Shown: positions 36,705-47,002, counted from the first letter of the stretch. The stretch: 64,000 nt of DNA from Nocardiopsis kunsanensis DSM 44524 (GCF_000340965.1 NZ_ANAY01000006.1:248001-312000), one strand, 5' to 3'. Program-made: numbers and translations. Notes: a model not told the origin generated them from the sequence alone.

Positions 36705-37823
36705 TCAGTTCTCGCCGTCCTTCTCCCGGCTGCGCATCCACCGGATCTCGGCGTCGATGAAAGTGTCGATCTCCCCGTCGAGCACACCGCTGGTGTTCCC
36801 GGTCTCCACACCCGTGCGCACGTCCTTGACGTTCTGGTACGGGTGCAGCACGTAGTTGCGCATCTGCGTGCCCCAACTGCTGAAGGACTCACCGCGGATC
36901 TCGTCGATCTCGGCCTGCTCCTCCTCGCGCTTGCGCGCCAGGAGCTTGGCCTGGAGCATCGTCATCGCCGTCGCCTTGTTCTGCAGCTGAGAACGCTCGT
37001 TCTGGCACGAGACCACGAGACCGGTCGGCAGGTGGGTGATACGCACCGCCGAGTCGGTGGTGTTCACACCCTGACCGCCGGGGCCACTGGCCCGGTAGAC
37101 GTCGACCCGGAGGTCGCTCTCGTCGATCTCGATGGAGTCGCTCTGCTCGACCACCGGGACCACGTCCACACCGGCGAAGGAGGTCTGGCGCCGGTTCTGG
37201 TTGTCGAACGGGGAGATGCGCACCAGGCGGTGCGTGCCGTGCTCCCCTCGCAGCGTGCCGTAGGCGAACTGGGCTTTGACCAGGAAGGACGTGGACTTGA
37301 TGCCCGCTTCCTCCGCGTAGGAGGTCTCGTAGACCTCCGTCGGGAAGCCGCGCCGCTCGGCCCAGCGCATGTACATACGCTGCAGCATCTGCGCCCAGTC
37401 GGCGGCATCGATCCCGCCCGCCTGGGAGTTGATGCTGACGATGGCCTCACGCTCGTCGTAGGGACCGTTGAGGAGCGTGCGCACCTCCAGGTCCCCGATG
37501 TCCTTGCGGAGCTGCTCGAGCTCGCGGTCGGCCTCGCCCCGGGTGTCGGGGTCGTCCTCGGTCTCGGCCAACTCGTAGAGCACCCCGAGATCGTCGAGCC
37601 GCCGGCGGATGCCTTCCACCTTGCTGACCATGGACTCCAAAGCGGAGAGCTGACGCGTCACCCGCTGCGCGTTGCCCTGGTCCGACCACAGTTCCGGGTC
37701 GGCGGACTGCTCGCGCAGCTCAGCGATCTGCGTCTGCATCGCATCCATGTCCAAGACGGCGGTCACGCTCGTCAGGGTCGCTGCGAGTTCCTTGATCTTC
37801 TCTGCTGGGTCCATGTCTGCCAC
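36705..37823 (-). CDS. prfB: peptide chain release factor 2
   Basis: A 372-residue class I release factor for UGA and UAA. The peptidyl-tRNA hydrolysis loop is seen as [21 protein letters not shown]2-specific recognition appears in [19 protein letters not shown] (SPF tripeptide). The frame is uninterrupted, so the +1 programmed frameshift that autoregulates many prfB genes is absent, as often in actinobacteria. GTG at 37823 is favoured because a TAGACT -10 element lies six bases before it (leaderless). An ATG three codons later has a GGGGTGG site as an alternative. Confidence 0.97.
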   Translation of the reverse strand: MADMDPAEKIKELAATLTSVTAVLDMDAMQTQIAELREQSADPELWSDQGNAQRVTRQLSALESMVSKVEGIRRRLDDLGVLYELAETEDDPDTRGEADRELEQLRKDIGDLEVRTLLNGPYDEREAIVSINSQAGGIDAADWAQMLQRMYMRWAERRGFPTEVYETSYAEEAGIKSTSFLVKAQFAYGTLRGEHGTHRLVRISPFDNQNRRQTSFAGVDVVPVVEQSDSIEIDESDLRVDVYRASGPGGQGVNTTDSAVRITHLPTGLVVSCQNERSQLQNKATAMTMLQAKLLARKREEEQAEIDEIRGESFSSWGTQMRNYVLHPYQNVKDVRTGVETGNTSGVLDGEIDTFIDAEIRWMRSREKDGEN

Positions 37824-37835
37824 CCCGCCAGTCTA
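37824..37835 (-). promoter_or_regulatory. -10 element of a probable leaderless prfB promoter
   Basis: On the minus strand TAGACT is followed by GGCGGG and then the GTG start, the spacing of a leaderless transcript. Confidence 0.5.
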
Positions 37836-37946
37836 GAGGTCAGTGAGACCCCGGACGGACCCGGAATCCGTCCGGGACGGTGCGAGGGGCGCACGGCCCG
37901 GCCGTGCGCCCCTCGTCCTCGTTCTCCGTTCGCCGCCCTGACCGGC

Positions 37947-40900
37947 TCAGTCGACCAGACCGCGGAACGACCGCAGTGCCACCGAAAGAGTGGCCAGGTC
38001 GAACCGCTCGTTCTCCTGGATCTCCGAGAGGGTGATCCCGCTCCGGCCGATCTTGTCCTCGTTCTGCTTCGACCACTGGTCGATGAGGTCGGCCGTCGAG
38101 TCGTCCACCCCGCCGGACTCCAGCACACGCACGGTCAGGTCGGCGTGCACCGCGTACAGGTCGTCGCGCAGCGCCGCTCGTGCCGTGGTGGCCCAGCGGT
38201 CGTCGCGCGGCAGGTCGATGATGCGCTCACGCCACCAACTGATGTTGAGCCGGTCGGCGAGCTCGAAGTAGAGCTCGGCCACCTGCTTCAGCGAACGGCC
38301 GGTGCGGTGGGTGATCTCCACCAGGTCCAGGGAGGAGTAGGCCGGCACCATGGCGGCGACCCGCTCGGCGGGCTCGATCGGCACACCCACGGAGGTGTAG
38401 CGGTCACGGCGCTCCTCGTAGGCCTCCCGATCGCGCCCGCGCAGCAGCCCGACCAGGTCGGAGAGCACCTCGCCGATGCGTTCGGAGAAGTAGGCGATCT
38501 CACTGCGGATGTCGAACGGGAAGGAGCGGCGCCGCAGTAGCCAGCGCGCGGATCGCTCTGCGAGCTTGCGGGTCTCCAGCAGCAGGGTGAGCTTGGCATC
38601 GACGCTGACGTCCTGCCCCAGCGCCTCGATCTCGTCCCAGAAACCGCGCAGCTCCAGGACGTCCTGGACGACCAGGTAGGCGCGGGCGATGTCGGCCGCT
38701 CCGGCGCCGAGTTCCTCGTTGAGGCGGAACGCGAAGGTGATCCCGGAACGGTTCACCATCTGGTTGACCACCTGGTTGACGATGATCTCCTTGCGCAGCG
38801 GGTGCTCGGCCACGCCGTCGGCGAAGCGGTCCGAGCGCAGCGGCGCCGGGAAGTAGTCCGTCAGCGTCTGCGCGAGGTAGGGGTCCTCGGCCAGGTCCGA
38901 CAGAGCGATCTGCTCCTTGAGGTCGATCTTGGTGTAGGAGACCAGGGTGGCGAACTCCGGTCCGGTCAACCCCTTGCCTGCGGCGCGGCGCTCCGCGATC
39001 GCCTTGTCGGAGGGCAGGTTCTCGAGCTTGCGCTTGAGGACCTTGTTGCGCTCCAGGTGGCGCATGTAGCGGCCGTGGACGTGCAGCATCGACCCGGCCT
39101 GTTTGCGGGCGGCCGCGAGCAGGTTGTTCTGCGCGTAGTTGTTCTCCAGGGCCAGTTCGGCGACCTCGTCGGTCATGTCGAGGAACAGCTGGTCGCGGTC
39201 GGGCTTGTCCAGGTTGCCCGCACGCACCTCGCGGTCCAACATGATCTTGATGTTCACCTCGTGGTCGGAGGTGTCCACGCCGGCCGAGTTGTCGATGAAG
39301 TCGGCGTTGACACGTCCGCCGTTGCGGGCGAACTCGATGCGGGCCGACTGGGTCAGGCCCAGGTTCCCGCCCTCCCCGACGACCTTGGCCCGCAGGTCGG
39401 AGGCGTTGACGCGGACCTGGTCGTTGGCCTTGTCGCCCACCTCGGAGTGGCTCTCCGCGGAGGACTTGACGTAGGTGCCGATGCCGCCGTTCCACAACAG
39501 GTCGGCCGGCGCGGTGAGCACGTACCGGATGAGTTCGTCCGGGGTGACCTCGTCGACGTCCTCGTCGATACCCAATGCCGCCTTGATCTGCGGGGTCGGG
39601 CTCACGGACTTGCTGGTGCGCGAGAAGACCCCGCCGCCCTCGGAGATCAGGGACGGATCGTAGTCCTGCCAGGTGCTGCGCGGCAGGCGGAACAACCGCT
39701 CGCGCTCGTCCCAGGAAGTGTGCGGGTCCGGGTCCGGGTCCACGAAGACGTGGCGGTGGTCGAAGGCGGCCACCAACTTGATCTCCTTGGACAGCAGCAT
39801 GCCGTTGCCGAACACATCACCCGACATGTCACCGACACCGACCGCGGTGAAGGGCTCGGTCTGGGTGTCCGTGCCCATCTCGGCGAAGTGGAACTTGACC
39901 GACTCCCACGCGCCCCGGGCGGTGATGCCCATGGCCTTGTGGTCGTAGCCGACCGAACCGCCGGAAGCGAAGGCGTCGCCCAACCAGAAACCGCGCTCCA
40001 CGGAGATCGCGTTGGCGGTGTCGGAGAAGGTCGCGGTGCCCTTGTCGGCCGCCACCACCATGTAGGAGTCGTCGCCGTCGTGCCGGACCGTGCGCTCGGG
40101 GTGGACCACAGAACCGTCGGCGAGGTCGTCGGTCACGTCGAGCAGGCCGCTGATGAACTGCTTGTAGCAGGACACGACCTCGGCCATGACCGCCTCGCGG
40201 CCCGCGTCCTGGGGCAGGCGCTTGCAGACGAATCCGCCCTTGGCGCCGCTGGGCACGATCACCGAGTTCTTCACCATCTGGGCCTTGACCAGGCCGAGGA
40301 TCTCGGTACGGAAGTCCTCGAAGCGGTCGGACCAGCGCAGACCACCGCGGGCGACGACACCGAAACGCAGGTGAACCCCCTCCACCCGCGGTGAATAGAC
40401 GTAGATCTCGGACCGGGGCTTGGGTTGCGGCAGGTCCGGGATCGTCCGCGGGTCGAGCTTGAGGACCAGGTACGGACGGCCCTGGTAGTGGTTGGTGCGC
40501 AGTGTGGCGTCGATGGCCGACAGGAACGAGCGCAGGATGCGGTCGTGGTCCAGGCTGGCCACGGAGTCGAGTTCGGTCCCGATCCTGACCAGGATCTCCT
40601 CGACACGCTCCTGGCGGCCCTCGTCCTGCTGGTCGGGGTCGAAGCGCGCCTCGAACAGTTCCACGAGCAACCCGGCGATACCGACGTTGCCCACCAGGAC
40701 GTCGGCCAGGTAGTCGGGGGTGAAGGTCGAGCCTGTCTGGCGCAGGTACTTGGCGTAGGCGCGCAGCACGGTGAGCTGGCGCCAGTCCAGGCCGGCCCGC
40801 ACCACGAGGGCGTTGAACCGGTCGGACTCGCCCAGGTCGCGCCAGGAGGCGTCGAAGGCGTCCTCGAAGAGTTTCTTCAGACGTGCGGGGGCCAGGCGGT

Positions 40901-42818
40901 CGGAGCCCTCGATGGGGCCGAGTCCGAAGTCGTAGATCCACACACGGCCCAGGCCGGAGACCTCGAGCTCGTAGGGCCACTCGTCCTCGACCCGGACGCC
41001 GAGGTCCTCCAGCAGCGGGAGCACCCGCGAGAGGGTGACGGGTTCACCGATGCGGTAGAGGCGGAAGCGCCAGGTCCCGACATCGGCACCCTCGGGCCGG
41101 TAGAGGCTGGCGGAGAGCTCTCCGTGGCTGTCGTCCCCGACGCGCGCCAGCAGTTGCTCGATCTCGCCGATGTCGCGGGCTGCGGTGGCGGGGTCGTTGT
41201 CGACCTTGTAGGCCTCGGAGATCCCGGAGCCGTAGTACTTCTTGTACTCGGTGGCACGGACCGGACCGAAGGCCTCGGTGAGGGCGTCGTCGAGGTCGGC
41301 CTCCCAGGACCGGGCGGCGCGCCGGACCTTCTCCTCCAGCGCTGCCTGGTCGATGTCGGGCAGTGTGCCGCCCTGTTCGGCGCGCGCGACCAGATAGAGA
41401 CGGGCCAGGGGAGCACCGCCGATCATGACGTTGTGGTCGGTGCTGGCCCCCTGGAAAGCCTCGGCGAGGACCTGCTGGATCTCCAGACGCACACGGGTGC
41501 TGTACTCGTCACGCGGCATGTACACGAAGCAGGACATGTACCGGCCGCCGTAGGGGTCGCGGCGCATGAACAGCTTGGTGCCGCGTCGGTCCCGCAGGCG
41601 CAGGACCCCGCGGACGATGCTGTAGAGCTCGTTGACGGGGATCTGCAGGAGCTCCTCGCGCGGGAAGGTTTCCAGCAGCTCGACGAGGTCGCGGCCGTCG
41701 TAGCTCTCGGCCTCGAACCCCGACTGGGACAGGACCTCGGCCTGCTTGCGGCGCAGGATCGGGATCTGGGAGATGGAGGTACTGGCCGCCTGCGGGGTGA
41801 ACAGCCCCAGGAAGCGCCGCTCCCCCACGATGTTGCCTTCGGTGTCGAACTTCTTGACCCCGATGTAGTCGAGGTACTCGGGTCGGTAGACGGTCGCGCG
41901 GGAGTTGGCCTTGGTCAGCACCAGGACGAAGGGTTCGCGGGCCTTGGCGCGGATCTCCGGCGGCAGGGCGGCGAAGCTCGTCGAGACCCTGGAATCCATA
42001 CGCAGCAGGCCCAGGCCGGTGCCGGGTTCGGGCCGCAGGGTGTCGTCGCCGTTCTCGTCGGTGAGGAGGCTGTACTCCCGGTAGCCCATGAAGGTGAAGT
42101 GGCTGCCGGCGACCCAGCGCAGGAAGTCGACGCTCTCACCGACGTCGAGCGGGTCCACTCCCCCGGCCACGAGGTGATCGGGGTAGGCGGCGAGCTCGTC
42201 GGCGATACGGACGGCCCGTTCGCTCATCTTCGCGGCGTCCTCGTCGACGTTGCGCACGTCGGCGAGGACCTGCTCGAGACGGTTGGTGATCTCCTTGATC
42301 CGCTCGGGGTCGGACTGCCGGTCGATCTCGATGTGCATCCAGGACTCGTCGACGGGCAGCAGGCCCTCGCCCCCGATCCGGGGGTCCACGGCCAGCAGGT
42401 TGCCCTCGATGTCACGGGAGACGGTCAGCTGTGGGTGGACGACCAGGCGTACACCGGCGCCGAGGCGGTCCAGCGCCATGGTGGCGGAGGAGACCAGGAA
42501 GGGGGCGTTGTCGGTGACGATCTCCACGACGCTGGTCTGCTGGTCCCAGCCGTCCTCGGCCTCGGTGGGGGCGTAGAGGCGCACCTTGGCCCTTCCGGGC
42601 TCACGCGTGCTGCCGAACGCGCGGTGCTGGACGACCGTCCCGCAGATCTGCTCGGGGCTGCGCCCGGCGAGGTCATCGGGATCGGTGTGGCGGTAGTAGA
42701 GGGGAAGGAGCCGACGAACCTCGTCTGCTTCCGGGGCGCTGATCCGCGGCCCGGGGGACCATGCGGCAGCCGCATCGCTGAGCAGTTTCTGGAGGTAGGC
42801 ATCGGTTTGCCCGGACAT
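37947..42818 (-). CDS. gdh: large NAD-specific glutamate dehydrogenase (GDH180/NAD-GDH family)
   Basis: A 1623-residue enzyme oxidising glutamate to 2-oxoglutarate and ammonia with NAD. The N-terminal half holds ACT-like regulatory segments. The catalytic core begins about residue 800 (FGVVARGGLRWSDRFEDFRT, then MVKNSVIVPSGAKGGFVCKR with the substrate-binding lysine). The Rossmann part includes AVGVGDMSGDVFGNGMLLSK, ADLLWNGGIGTYVKSS and VVGEGGNLGLTQSARIEFA. The remaining 500 residues are helical. Full length is normal for this class, which in streptomycetes and mycobacteria is under phosphorylation or metabolite control. ATG at 42818 with GAGAG upstream. Monocistronic. Confidence 0.97.
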   Translation of the reverse strand: MSGQTDAYLQKLLSDAAAAWSPGPRISAPEADEVRRLLPLYYRHTDPDDLAGRSPEQICGTVVQHRAFGSTREPGRAKVRLYAPTEAEDGWDQQTSVVEIVTDNAPFLVSSATMALDRLGAGVRLVVHPQLTVSRDIEGNLLAVDPRIGGEGLLPVDESWMHIEIDRQSDPERIKEITNRLEQVLADVRNVDEDAAKMSERAVRIADELAAYPDHLVAGGVDPLDVGESVDFLRWVAGSHFTFMGYREYSLLTDENGDDTLRPEPGTGLGLLRMDSRVSTSFAALPPEIRAKAREPFVLVLTKANSRATVYRPEYLDYIGVKKFDTEGNIVGERRFLGLFTPQAASTSISQIPILRRKQAEVLSQSGFEAESYDGRDLVELLETFPREELLQIPVNELYSIVRGVLRLRDRRGTKLFMRRDPYGGRYMSCFVYMPRDEYSTRVRLEIQQVLAEAFQGASTDHNVMIGGAPLARLYLVARAEQGGTLPDIDQAALEEKVRRAARSWEADLDDALTEAFGPVRATEYKKYYGSGISEAYKVDNDPATAARDIGEIEQLLARVGDDSHGELSASLYRPEGADVGTWRFRLYRIGEPVTLSRVLPLLEDLGVRVEDEWPYELEVSGLGRVWIYDFGLGPIEGSDRLAPARLKKLFEDAFDASWRDLGESDRFNALVVRAGLDWRQLTVLRAYAKYLRQTGSTFTPDYLADVLVGNVGIAGLLVELFEARFDPDQQDEGRQERVEEILVRIGTELDSVASLDHDRILRSFLSAIDATLRTNHYQGRPYLVLKLDPRTIPDLPQPKPRSEIYVYSPRVEGVHLRFGVVARGGLRWSDRFEDFRTEILGLVKAQMVKNSVIVPSGAKGGFVCKRLPQDAGREAVMAEVVSCYKQFISGLLDVTDDLADGSVVHPERTVRHDGDDSYMVVAADKGTATFSDTANAISVERGFWLGDAFASGGSVGYDHKAMGITARGAWESVKFHFAEMGTDTQTEPFTAVGVGDMSGDVFGNGMLLSKEIKLVAAFDHRHVFVDPDPDPHTSWDERERLFRLPRSTWQDYDPSLISEGGGVFSRTSKSVSPTPQIKAALGIDEDVDEVTPDELIRYVLTAPADLLWNGGIGTYVKSSAESHSEVGDKANDQVRVNASDLRAKVVGEGGNLGLTQSARIEFARNGGRVNADFIDNSAGVDTSDHEVNIKIMLDREVRAGNLDKPDRDQLFLDMTDEVAELALENNYAQNNLLAAARKQAGSMLHVHGRYMRHLERNKVLKRKLENLPSDKAIAERRAAGKGLTGPEFATLVSYTKIDLKEQIALSDLAEDPYLAQTLTDYFPAPLRSDRFADGVAEHPLRKEIIVNQVVNQMVNRSGITFAFRLNEELGAGAADIARAYLVVQDVLELRGFWDEIEALGQDVSVDAKLTLLLETRKLAERSARWLLRRRSFPFDIRSEIAYFSERIGEVLSDLVGLLRGRDREAYEERRDRYTSVGVPIEPAERVAAMVPAYSSLDLVEITHRTGRSLKQVAELYFELADRLNISWWRERIIDLPRDDRWATTARAALRDDLYAVHADLTVRVLESGGVDDSTADLIDQWSKQNEDKIGRSGITLSEIQENERFDLATLSVALRSFRGLVD

Positions 42819-43151
42819 AAGAATCTCTCACTCCTTTGTGAGCAACGTCGCGCGAGCTTTGCCTGAACACAGGGTCATGTGACCTGTGATCCTGTGTGAA
42901 TCGATGTGCGGAAGCGTGAAGCCATCGGGCCGTACGCGACCGTGGTCGGGGTCTGGGTCGGGTGTTACCTGTGCGCACAGGCGGCGGATCGGACGGACTC
43001 AGGCCGCACGACACCGTTGTCGTGTGCCACGGAGCCAGGAGCCCCAGGCCCGTCCACGCACCAGGGTAATGGTTTTACCTCGTGAGCACACGGCCAACAC
43101 CGTTACACGACGGTTACCGACCGTAGGGGGCGGGGTGTGAGGGCGGCGGGC
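42819..43151. other. intergenic region with no gene
   Basis: About 330 bases upstream of the glutamate dehydrogenase gene and downstream of a HAD gene on the same strand. It must contain the gdh promoter; no repeat or RNA motif is obvious. Confidence 0.4.
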
Positions 43152-43844
43152 TCACGAACTCGCCTGGGCGACCGCCTGCATCACCGCGCGGGGATCACCC
43201 AGGTCGGGCAGCACGTAGCGCGCCCCGGCGTCCCTCAGTTGGCCTTCGGTGGTGGCGCCGTTGAGCACAGCGACCGGGGTGGCCCCGCCGATGAGTCCGG
43301 CCCGCACGTCCGGTGCCGAGTCGGTGACGAACACCGTCTCGTTCTCGGCGTAGGGACGCATGTCCTCCCCCGCGGCGTGCAACCGGATCGACTGGATGAG
43401 GCTGGACTTGGGGTAGTTCACCGACCCGAACCCGCCGATCGACAGGTTCAGGTAGGCGTCGAGCCCGAAGGCTTCCAACTTCGCGGCGGCGTTGGCGCGG
43501 GTGCTGCCGCTGACCACGGTCTGGACCGTATCGGGCATGTTGGCGACCGCGGACAGGGAAACAGCGGCCCCGGGCATGGCACGGCCCTTGGACACCAGCT
43601 CACCCTTGCGCGAGGCGAAGGAGACCTCCAGCTCCGCCAAGAACTGTGCCAGCGCGTCGTTGTCGGGTTCGATGTCGACGTAGTTGCGAGCGCAGAACTC
43701 GAAGAACATCTCGGAGTCGGTGCGGCCCGAGACCGAGGTCAGGTAGACCAGCGGCTCACCGGTGACCTTCTCGAAGGCCTCCGCGTAGGCGGCTCGCATG
43801 ACTTGTCCGACGTCGAGGAGGGTGAGGTCGACGTTCCACAGCAC
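43152..43844 (-). CDS. HAD-like protein with Asn in place of the nucleophilic Asp
   Basis: A HAD-superfamily protein of about 230 residues. Motif I, normally D-x-D-x-T, reads WNVDLTLLD, so the phosphoryl-accepting Asp is Asn. Motif II is VVSGSTRANA, motif III Lys is in GGFGSVNYPKSSLI, and motif IV is FVTDSAPDVRAGLIGGAT. The cap is in its usual position (AAYAEAFEKVTGEPLV). Phosphatase activity is therefore doubtful. The start is unusual: an ideal AGGAGG lies five bases before an ATC codon (43856), and the first standard start in frame is GTG 43844. The listed start is the conservative choice; initiation at ATC would give 234 residues with ISRL ahead of VLWNVD. Confidence 0.8.
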   Translation of the reverse strand: MLWNVDLTLLDVGQVMRAAYAEAFEKVTGEPLVYLTSVSGRTDSEMFFEFCARNYVDIEPDNDALAQFLAELEVSFASRKGELVSKGRAMPGAAVSLSAVANMPDTVQTVVSGSTRANAAAKLEAFGLDAYLNLSIGGFGSVNYPKSSLIQSIRLHAAGEDMRPYAENETVFVTDSAPDVRAGLIGGATPVAVLNGATTEGQLRDAGARYVLPDLGDPRAVMQAVAQASS

Positions 43845-43984
43845 CAGGCGGCTGATGGCTACCTCCTCGGGGAGTGGCGGGACCGGGACCGCACCTATTG
43901 TGCCGTACGTACGACATGCCTCGGTCTCCAGGCCCCGTGGACGGCCGGATACGGCCACCGGTGACCGGCGAACGCGGTACCTGG

Positions 43985-44437
43985 TCAGGCCTCCTCGACC
44001 AGGTGGCGCAGTTCCTGGACGGCGTACCACATGAGTTCGTGGCCCTCGGCGGCGCCGGACGCCGGGTCGGCGGCAGCAGCGGCGATGTCGCCCTCGGCAT
44101 CGGGGTCGTCCACGTGCGCGGACTTGAACTTCTTGTAGGGAACGGTGCCGCTGATACTCACGCGGGCCACGTCCTGTCCGGCCCTGCCCGTGTGCTCGAC
44201 GAGGTGGTCGGGGACCTCGGCGGCCAGCACCACGCGGCGGCGGGGCGCATCGGGGGCCTCCCCCAGGAGCCGCAGGGACTCCTCGGCGGCCGCGTGCAGC
44301 GCCTCGTACTCGGCCTCCTCCGTGTCGGCCCCGGGAGCGGGGTCCGCGGTGAAAGCGGTCGGTGCGGCACCGTCCACGCGCCTCTCGGCGAGAACTGCCG
44401 CGAGGGCGGGGACGGTGCTGGGCAGGAAGACGTACAT
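43985..44437 (-). CDS. DUF6912-like actinobacterial protein
   Basis: A 150-residue soluble protein starting MYVFLPSTVPALAAVLAE, with VVLAAEVPDHLVEH in the middle and ELMWYAVQELRHLVEEA at the end. This pattern is widely shared in actinobacteria and corresponds, from memory, to DUF6912. Function unknown. ATG at 44437 with GGAG six bases upstream. It precedes the HAD-like gene on the same strand by about 130 bases. Confidence 0.72.
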   Translation of the reverse strand: MYVFLPSTVPALAAVLAERRVDGAAPTAFTADPAPGADTEEAEYEALHAAAEESLRLLGEAPDAPRRRVVLAAEVPDHLVEHTGRAGQDVARVSISGTVPYKKFKSAHVDDPDAEGDIAAAAADPASGAAEGHELMWYAVQELRHLVEEA

Positions 44438-44509
44438 GCGCTGCTCCGGAACGGTGACGGGGACGTTCCTCCGAGTCTGCCAGGGTCCCCGGGCCCCGGG
44501 GCACCGTAC

Positions 44510-45151
44510 CTAGACCGGGTCGGCGGCCAGGAACAGGTCGAGGGACTGTCGGGTGGAAGCGGTGTCGGTGTGCAGGATCCCGGCCATGCCCAGACCCTCG
44601 GCGGTACGGACGTTGCGTTCCAGGTCGTCGATGAACACACAGTCCTGCGGGCGCAGACCCAAGCGCTCGCACGTGTGCAGGTAGATGCGCTCCTCGGGTT
44701 TGCGCATGCCGACCTCGCCGGAGATGACCACCTCGTCGAATGTGGTGTCGAAGTGTGACCGGGGATATCCGTTGCCCCACGAGTTGGACAGCAGTGCCGT
44801 GCTGCTACCGCCGTGGCGCACCGTGCGCAGCGCCTCGTACATGTCGTGCACCGGGTGGAACCGGGCGAACATCCGCTGGATGAGCCCTTCGGAACTGATG
44901 GGACGGCCGTCGGTCCGGCGCAGCAGCAGGGCGAGGTCGCGTTCGAAGGCGCCGGTCTCGATCTCGCCGCGTTCGAGGGCGTGCACCGGGTTGGCGTCGG
45001 CCAGGCTCCCGTCGAAGTAGGGGCGCATGACCTCGTGGTAATGGTCCGGGTCGAGCCGGTCCTCGTGCAGCCACGCGCGGATGCTGTCGGCCAGCGGCGA
45101 GGTGAGCACCCCCGCCCAGTCACAGATGACACCTCGTCGGGTGGTGCCCAT
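44510..45151 (-). CDS. HAD-superfamily hydrolase (subfamily IA)
   Basis: A 213-residue HAD hydrolase. Motif I is ICDWAGVLTS: nucleophile Asp present, with Ala where the general acid Asp usually stands, a variant common in actinobacterial members that read DFGGVLT. Motif II is ALLSNSWGNGY, motif III is GEVGMRKPEERIY (Lys present) and motif IV is CVFIDDLERNV. The substrate is unknown; the lack of the second Asp suggests a dehalogenase-like or poorly active phosphatase. ATG at 45151 follows GGAGGGACCGG. Confidence 0.85.
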   Translation of the reverse strand: MGTTRRGVICDWAGVLTSPLADSIRAWLHEDRLDPDHYHEVMRPYFDGSLADANPVHALERGEIETGAFERDLALLLRRTDGRPISSEGLIQRMFARFHPVHDMYEALRTVRHGGSSTALLSNSWGNGYPRSHFDTTFDEVVISGEVGMRKPEERIYLHTCERLGLRPQDCVFIDDLERNVRTAEGLGMAGILHTDTASTRQSLDLFLAADPV

Positions 45152-45260
45152 CCGGTCCCTCCTCACGTCGTTCGGTGCCGGTCCACCGCCCGATCGCTCG
45201 GCTGCCCGAGGGGCCGGGCGGGGCACGGTTCTTCCCGTTCCCCGCCCGTCTCAACCCAGG

Positions 45261-46928
45261 TCAGAGACCGGCCCCGAACTCCGCGTCCGCGTCCGGGACG
45301 GACACGGGCAGGGCACCCTGGGTCTCGATCTCGCCGGCGACGGCCTTGGCGGCGGCGACCCGGGAGACCCCCACCGCGGAGTAGAGGGCCAGGAAACCGT
45401 CGACGTCGGGGAAGGCCTCCAGGTCGTAGGGCACGCCCTGGGAGACGACCACGACCGGGGTACCGTCCGCGCCCGCCGACTCCACCGCCTGCTGCTGTTC
45501 CTCGGACCCACGGGCGCCGTCGGTGCCGACCACGGCCACGTCCGGAGCATTGTCAGTGACGGTGACACCCAGGTCGGTGAGGGCCTCGGTGATCTCCTCG
45601 GCGCCGACGCCGCTGACGCTCACGCTCTGGTCCTCCGACAAGGGCAGGAGGTCTCCCTCGTTGCGCAGCATGGTCACGGACGCGTCGGCCACGCGTTGGG
45701 CGGCCTCGGCGTTCTCGGAGCTGCCCACGGTCTCGGCTGCGGCCGACGGGTCGACGGGTTCGGCGTCCAGGACGCCGTGCTTCTCCTTGAGGGTGAGGAT
45801 GCGCAGGACGGACTCGTCGATGCGCTCCTCGGTCAGTCGGCCCTCGTCCACGGCCGCGCGGATGCCGTCGACGGCTGCACCGGGATCGGCGGGCATGAGG
45901 AGCTGGTCGACACCGGCCTCCACGACGCGTACGGCGATCTCCTCGTCGGAGTGCTCCTGGCGCACACCCTCCATGTTGAGGGCGTCGGTGGTGACCACGC
46001 CGTCGAAACCCAGTTCCTCACGCAGGATGCCGTCGATGATGGTGGGCGAGAGCGTGGCCGGGTCGGTGGTGTCCCCGCCTTCCAGCTCCGGCATGAGCAC
46101 GTGCGCGGTCATGATCGCGTCCACGCCGGCGTCCACCGCGGCGCGGAAGGGCGGCAGGTGTTCCTCCTCCCACTGGTCACGCGGCAGCTCGATGACGGGC
46201 AGTCCGGTGTGGCTGTCGACGTCGGTGTCGCCGTGACCGGGGAAGTGCTTGGGCACGGGGACCACACCGTGTTCGGCGTAGGCCTCGGACTCAGCCAGCA
46301 CCATCTCCGAGACCAGGTCGGGGTCGGACCCGAAGGACCTGTTACCGATGACCGGGTTGTCCGGGTTGGTGTTGACGTCGGCGTCGGGAGCGTAGTTGAG
46401 GTTGATCCCCAGGGCCGCGAGCTCCTCGGCGGTGGTCGAGGCCCGCAGCTCGGCCAGCTCGGTGTCACGGCCCGCACCGACGGCCATCGCGTCGGGGAAA
46501 CGGGTCCCCACGGGCAAGCGGGAGACCAGGCCCTGTTCCTGGTCGATACCGATGAGCAACGGCACCCCCTGACCGGTCTCGGCGGCCGTCTCCTGGACCC
46601 CGGCCGACATCTGGGCGATCTGTTCGACCTCGTTCAGGTTGGCGTCGAAATAGATGATCCCGCCGGGGCTGTACGACTCGATCATCTGGGCGTTCTCCTC
46701 CGCCGAGGTCCCCTGGGCGGTGAGAACGAGAAGTTGGCCGATCTTCTCGTCCAAGTTCATGTCGGCAAGGATCTCGGGTGCCTGGACCGGCTCGAAGGAC
46801 TCGGCTTCGGAAGGCTGGTCTTCGGTGTCCTCCTGCGAGGAACCCACCTCCTCGTTCGTGCACGCGGTGAGGGCGAGCAGGAATGCCGTGCTGGCCGCGA
46901 TCAAGGTGTACGGAAAGGTCGGTCTCAT
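45261..46928 (-). CDS. GH3-family beta-N-acetylhexosaminidase-like lipoprotein
   Basis: A 555-residue exported lipoprotein (lipobox LTAC, Cys 23). The GH3 barrel contains the NagZ-type signature KHFPGHGDTDVDSHTGLP, which holds the His/Asp catalytic dyad. The nucleophile Asp is in VTTDALNMEGV, and DQEQGLVSRLP is the sugar-binding strand. A C-terminal alpha/beta domain (about residues 400-555) is present, as in LpqI-like proteins. It probably releases N-acetylglucosamine from cell-wall or chitin fragments outside the membrane, feeding the PTS encoded next door. ATG at 46928. Confidence 0.9.
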   Translation of the reverse strand: MRPTFPYTLIAASTAFLLALTACTNEEVGSSQEDTEDQPSEAESFEPVQAPEILADMNLDEKIGQLLVLTAQGTSAEENAQMIESYSPGGIIYFDANLNEVEQIAQMSAGVQETAAETGQGVPLLIGIDQEQGLVSRLPVGTRFPDAMAVGAGRDTELAELRASTTAEELAALGINLNYAPDADVNTNPDNPVIGNRSFGSDPDLVSEMVLAESEAYAEHGVVPVPKHFPGHGDTDVDSHTGLPVIELPRDQWEEEHLPPFRAAVDAGVDAIMTAHVLMPELEGGDTTDPATLSPTIIDGILREELGFDGVVTTDALNMEGVRQEHSDEEIAVRVVEAGVDQLLMPADPGAAVDGIRAAVDEGRLTEERIDESVLRILTLKEKHGVLDAEPVDPSAAAETVGSSENAEAAQRVADASVTMLRNEGDLLPLSEDQSVSVSGVGAEEITEALTDLGVTVTDNAPDVAVVGTDGARGSEEQQQAVESAGADGTPVVVVSQGVPYDLEAFPDVDGFLALYSAVGVSRVAAAKAVAGEIETQGALPVSVPDADAEFGAGL

Positions 46929-47002
46929 GAGCAGGGATCATCTCCGGCGACGGGCTGGGTTCGACGCCGGAGACTACCCGTTGGCCCACCGCATCGGGGG
47001 CC

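Noticed and set aside
36705-37823. Programmed frameshift in prfB
   Set aside because: The RF2 frame is continuous from start to stop, with no early in-frame UGA.
43857-43895. A tiny GTG-started peptide rich in Arg and Ser just before the HAD gene, ending at the Shine-Dalgarno
   Set aside because: Too short and compositionally trivial to separate from chance; no resemblance to known leader peptides.
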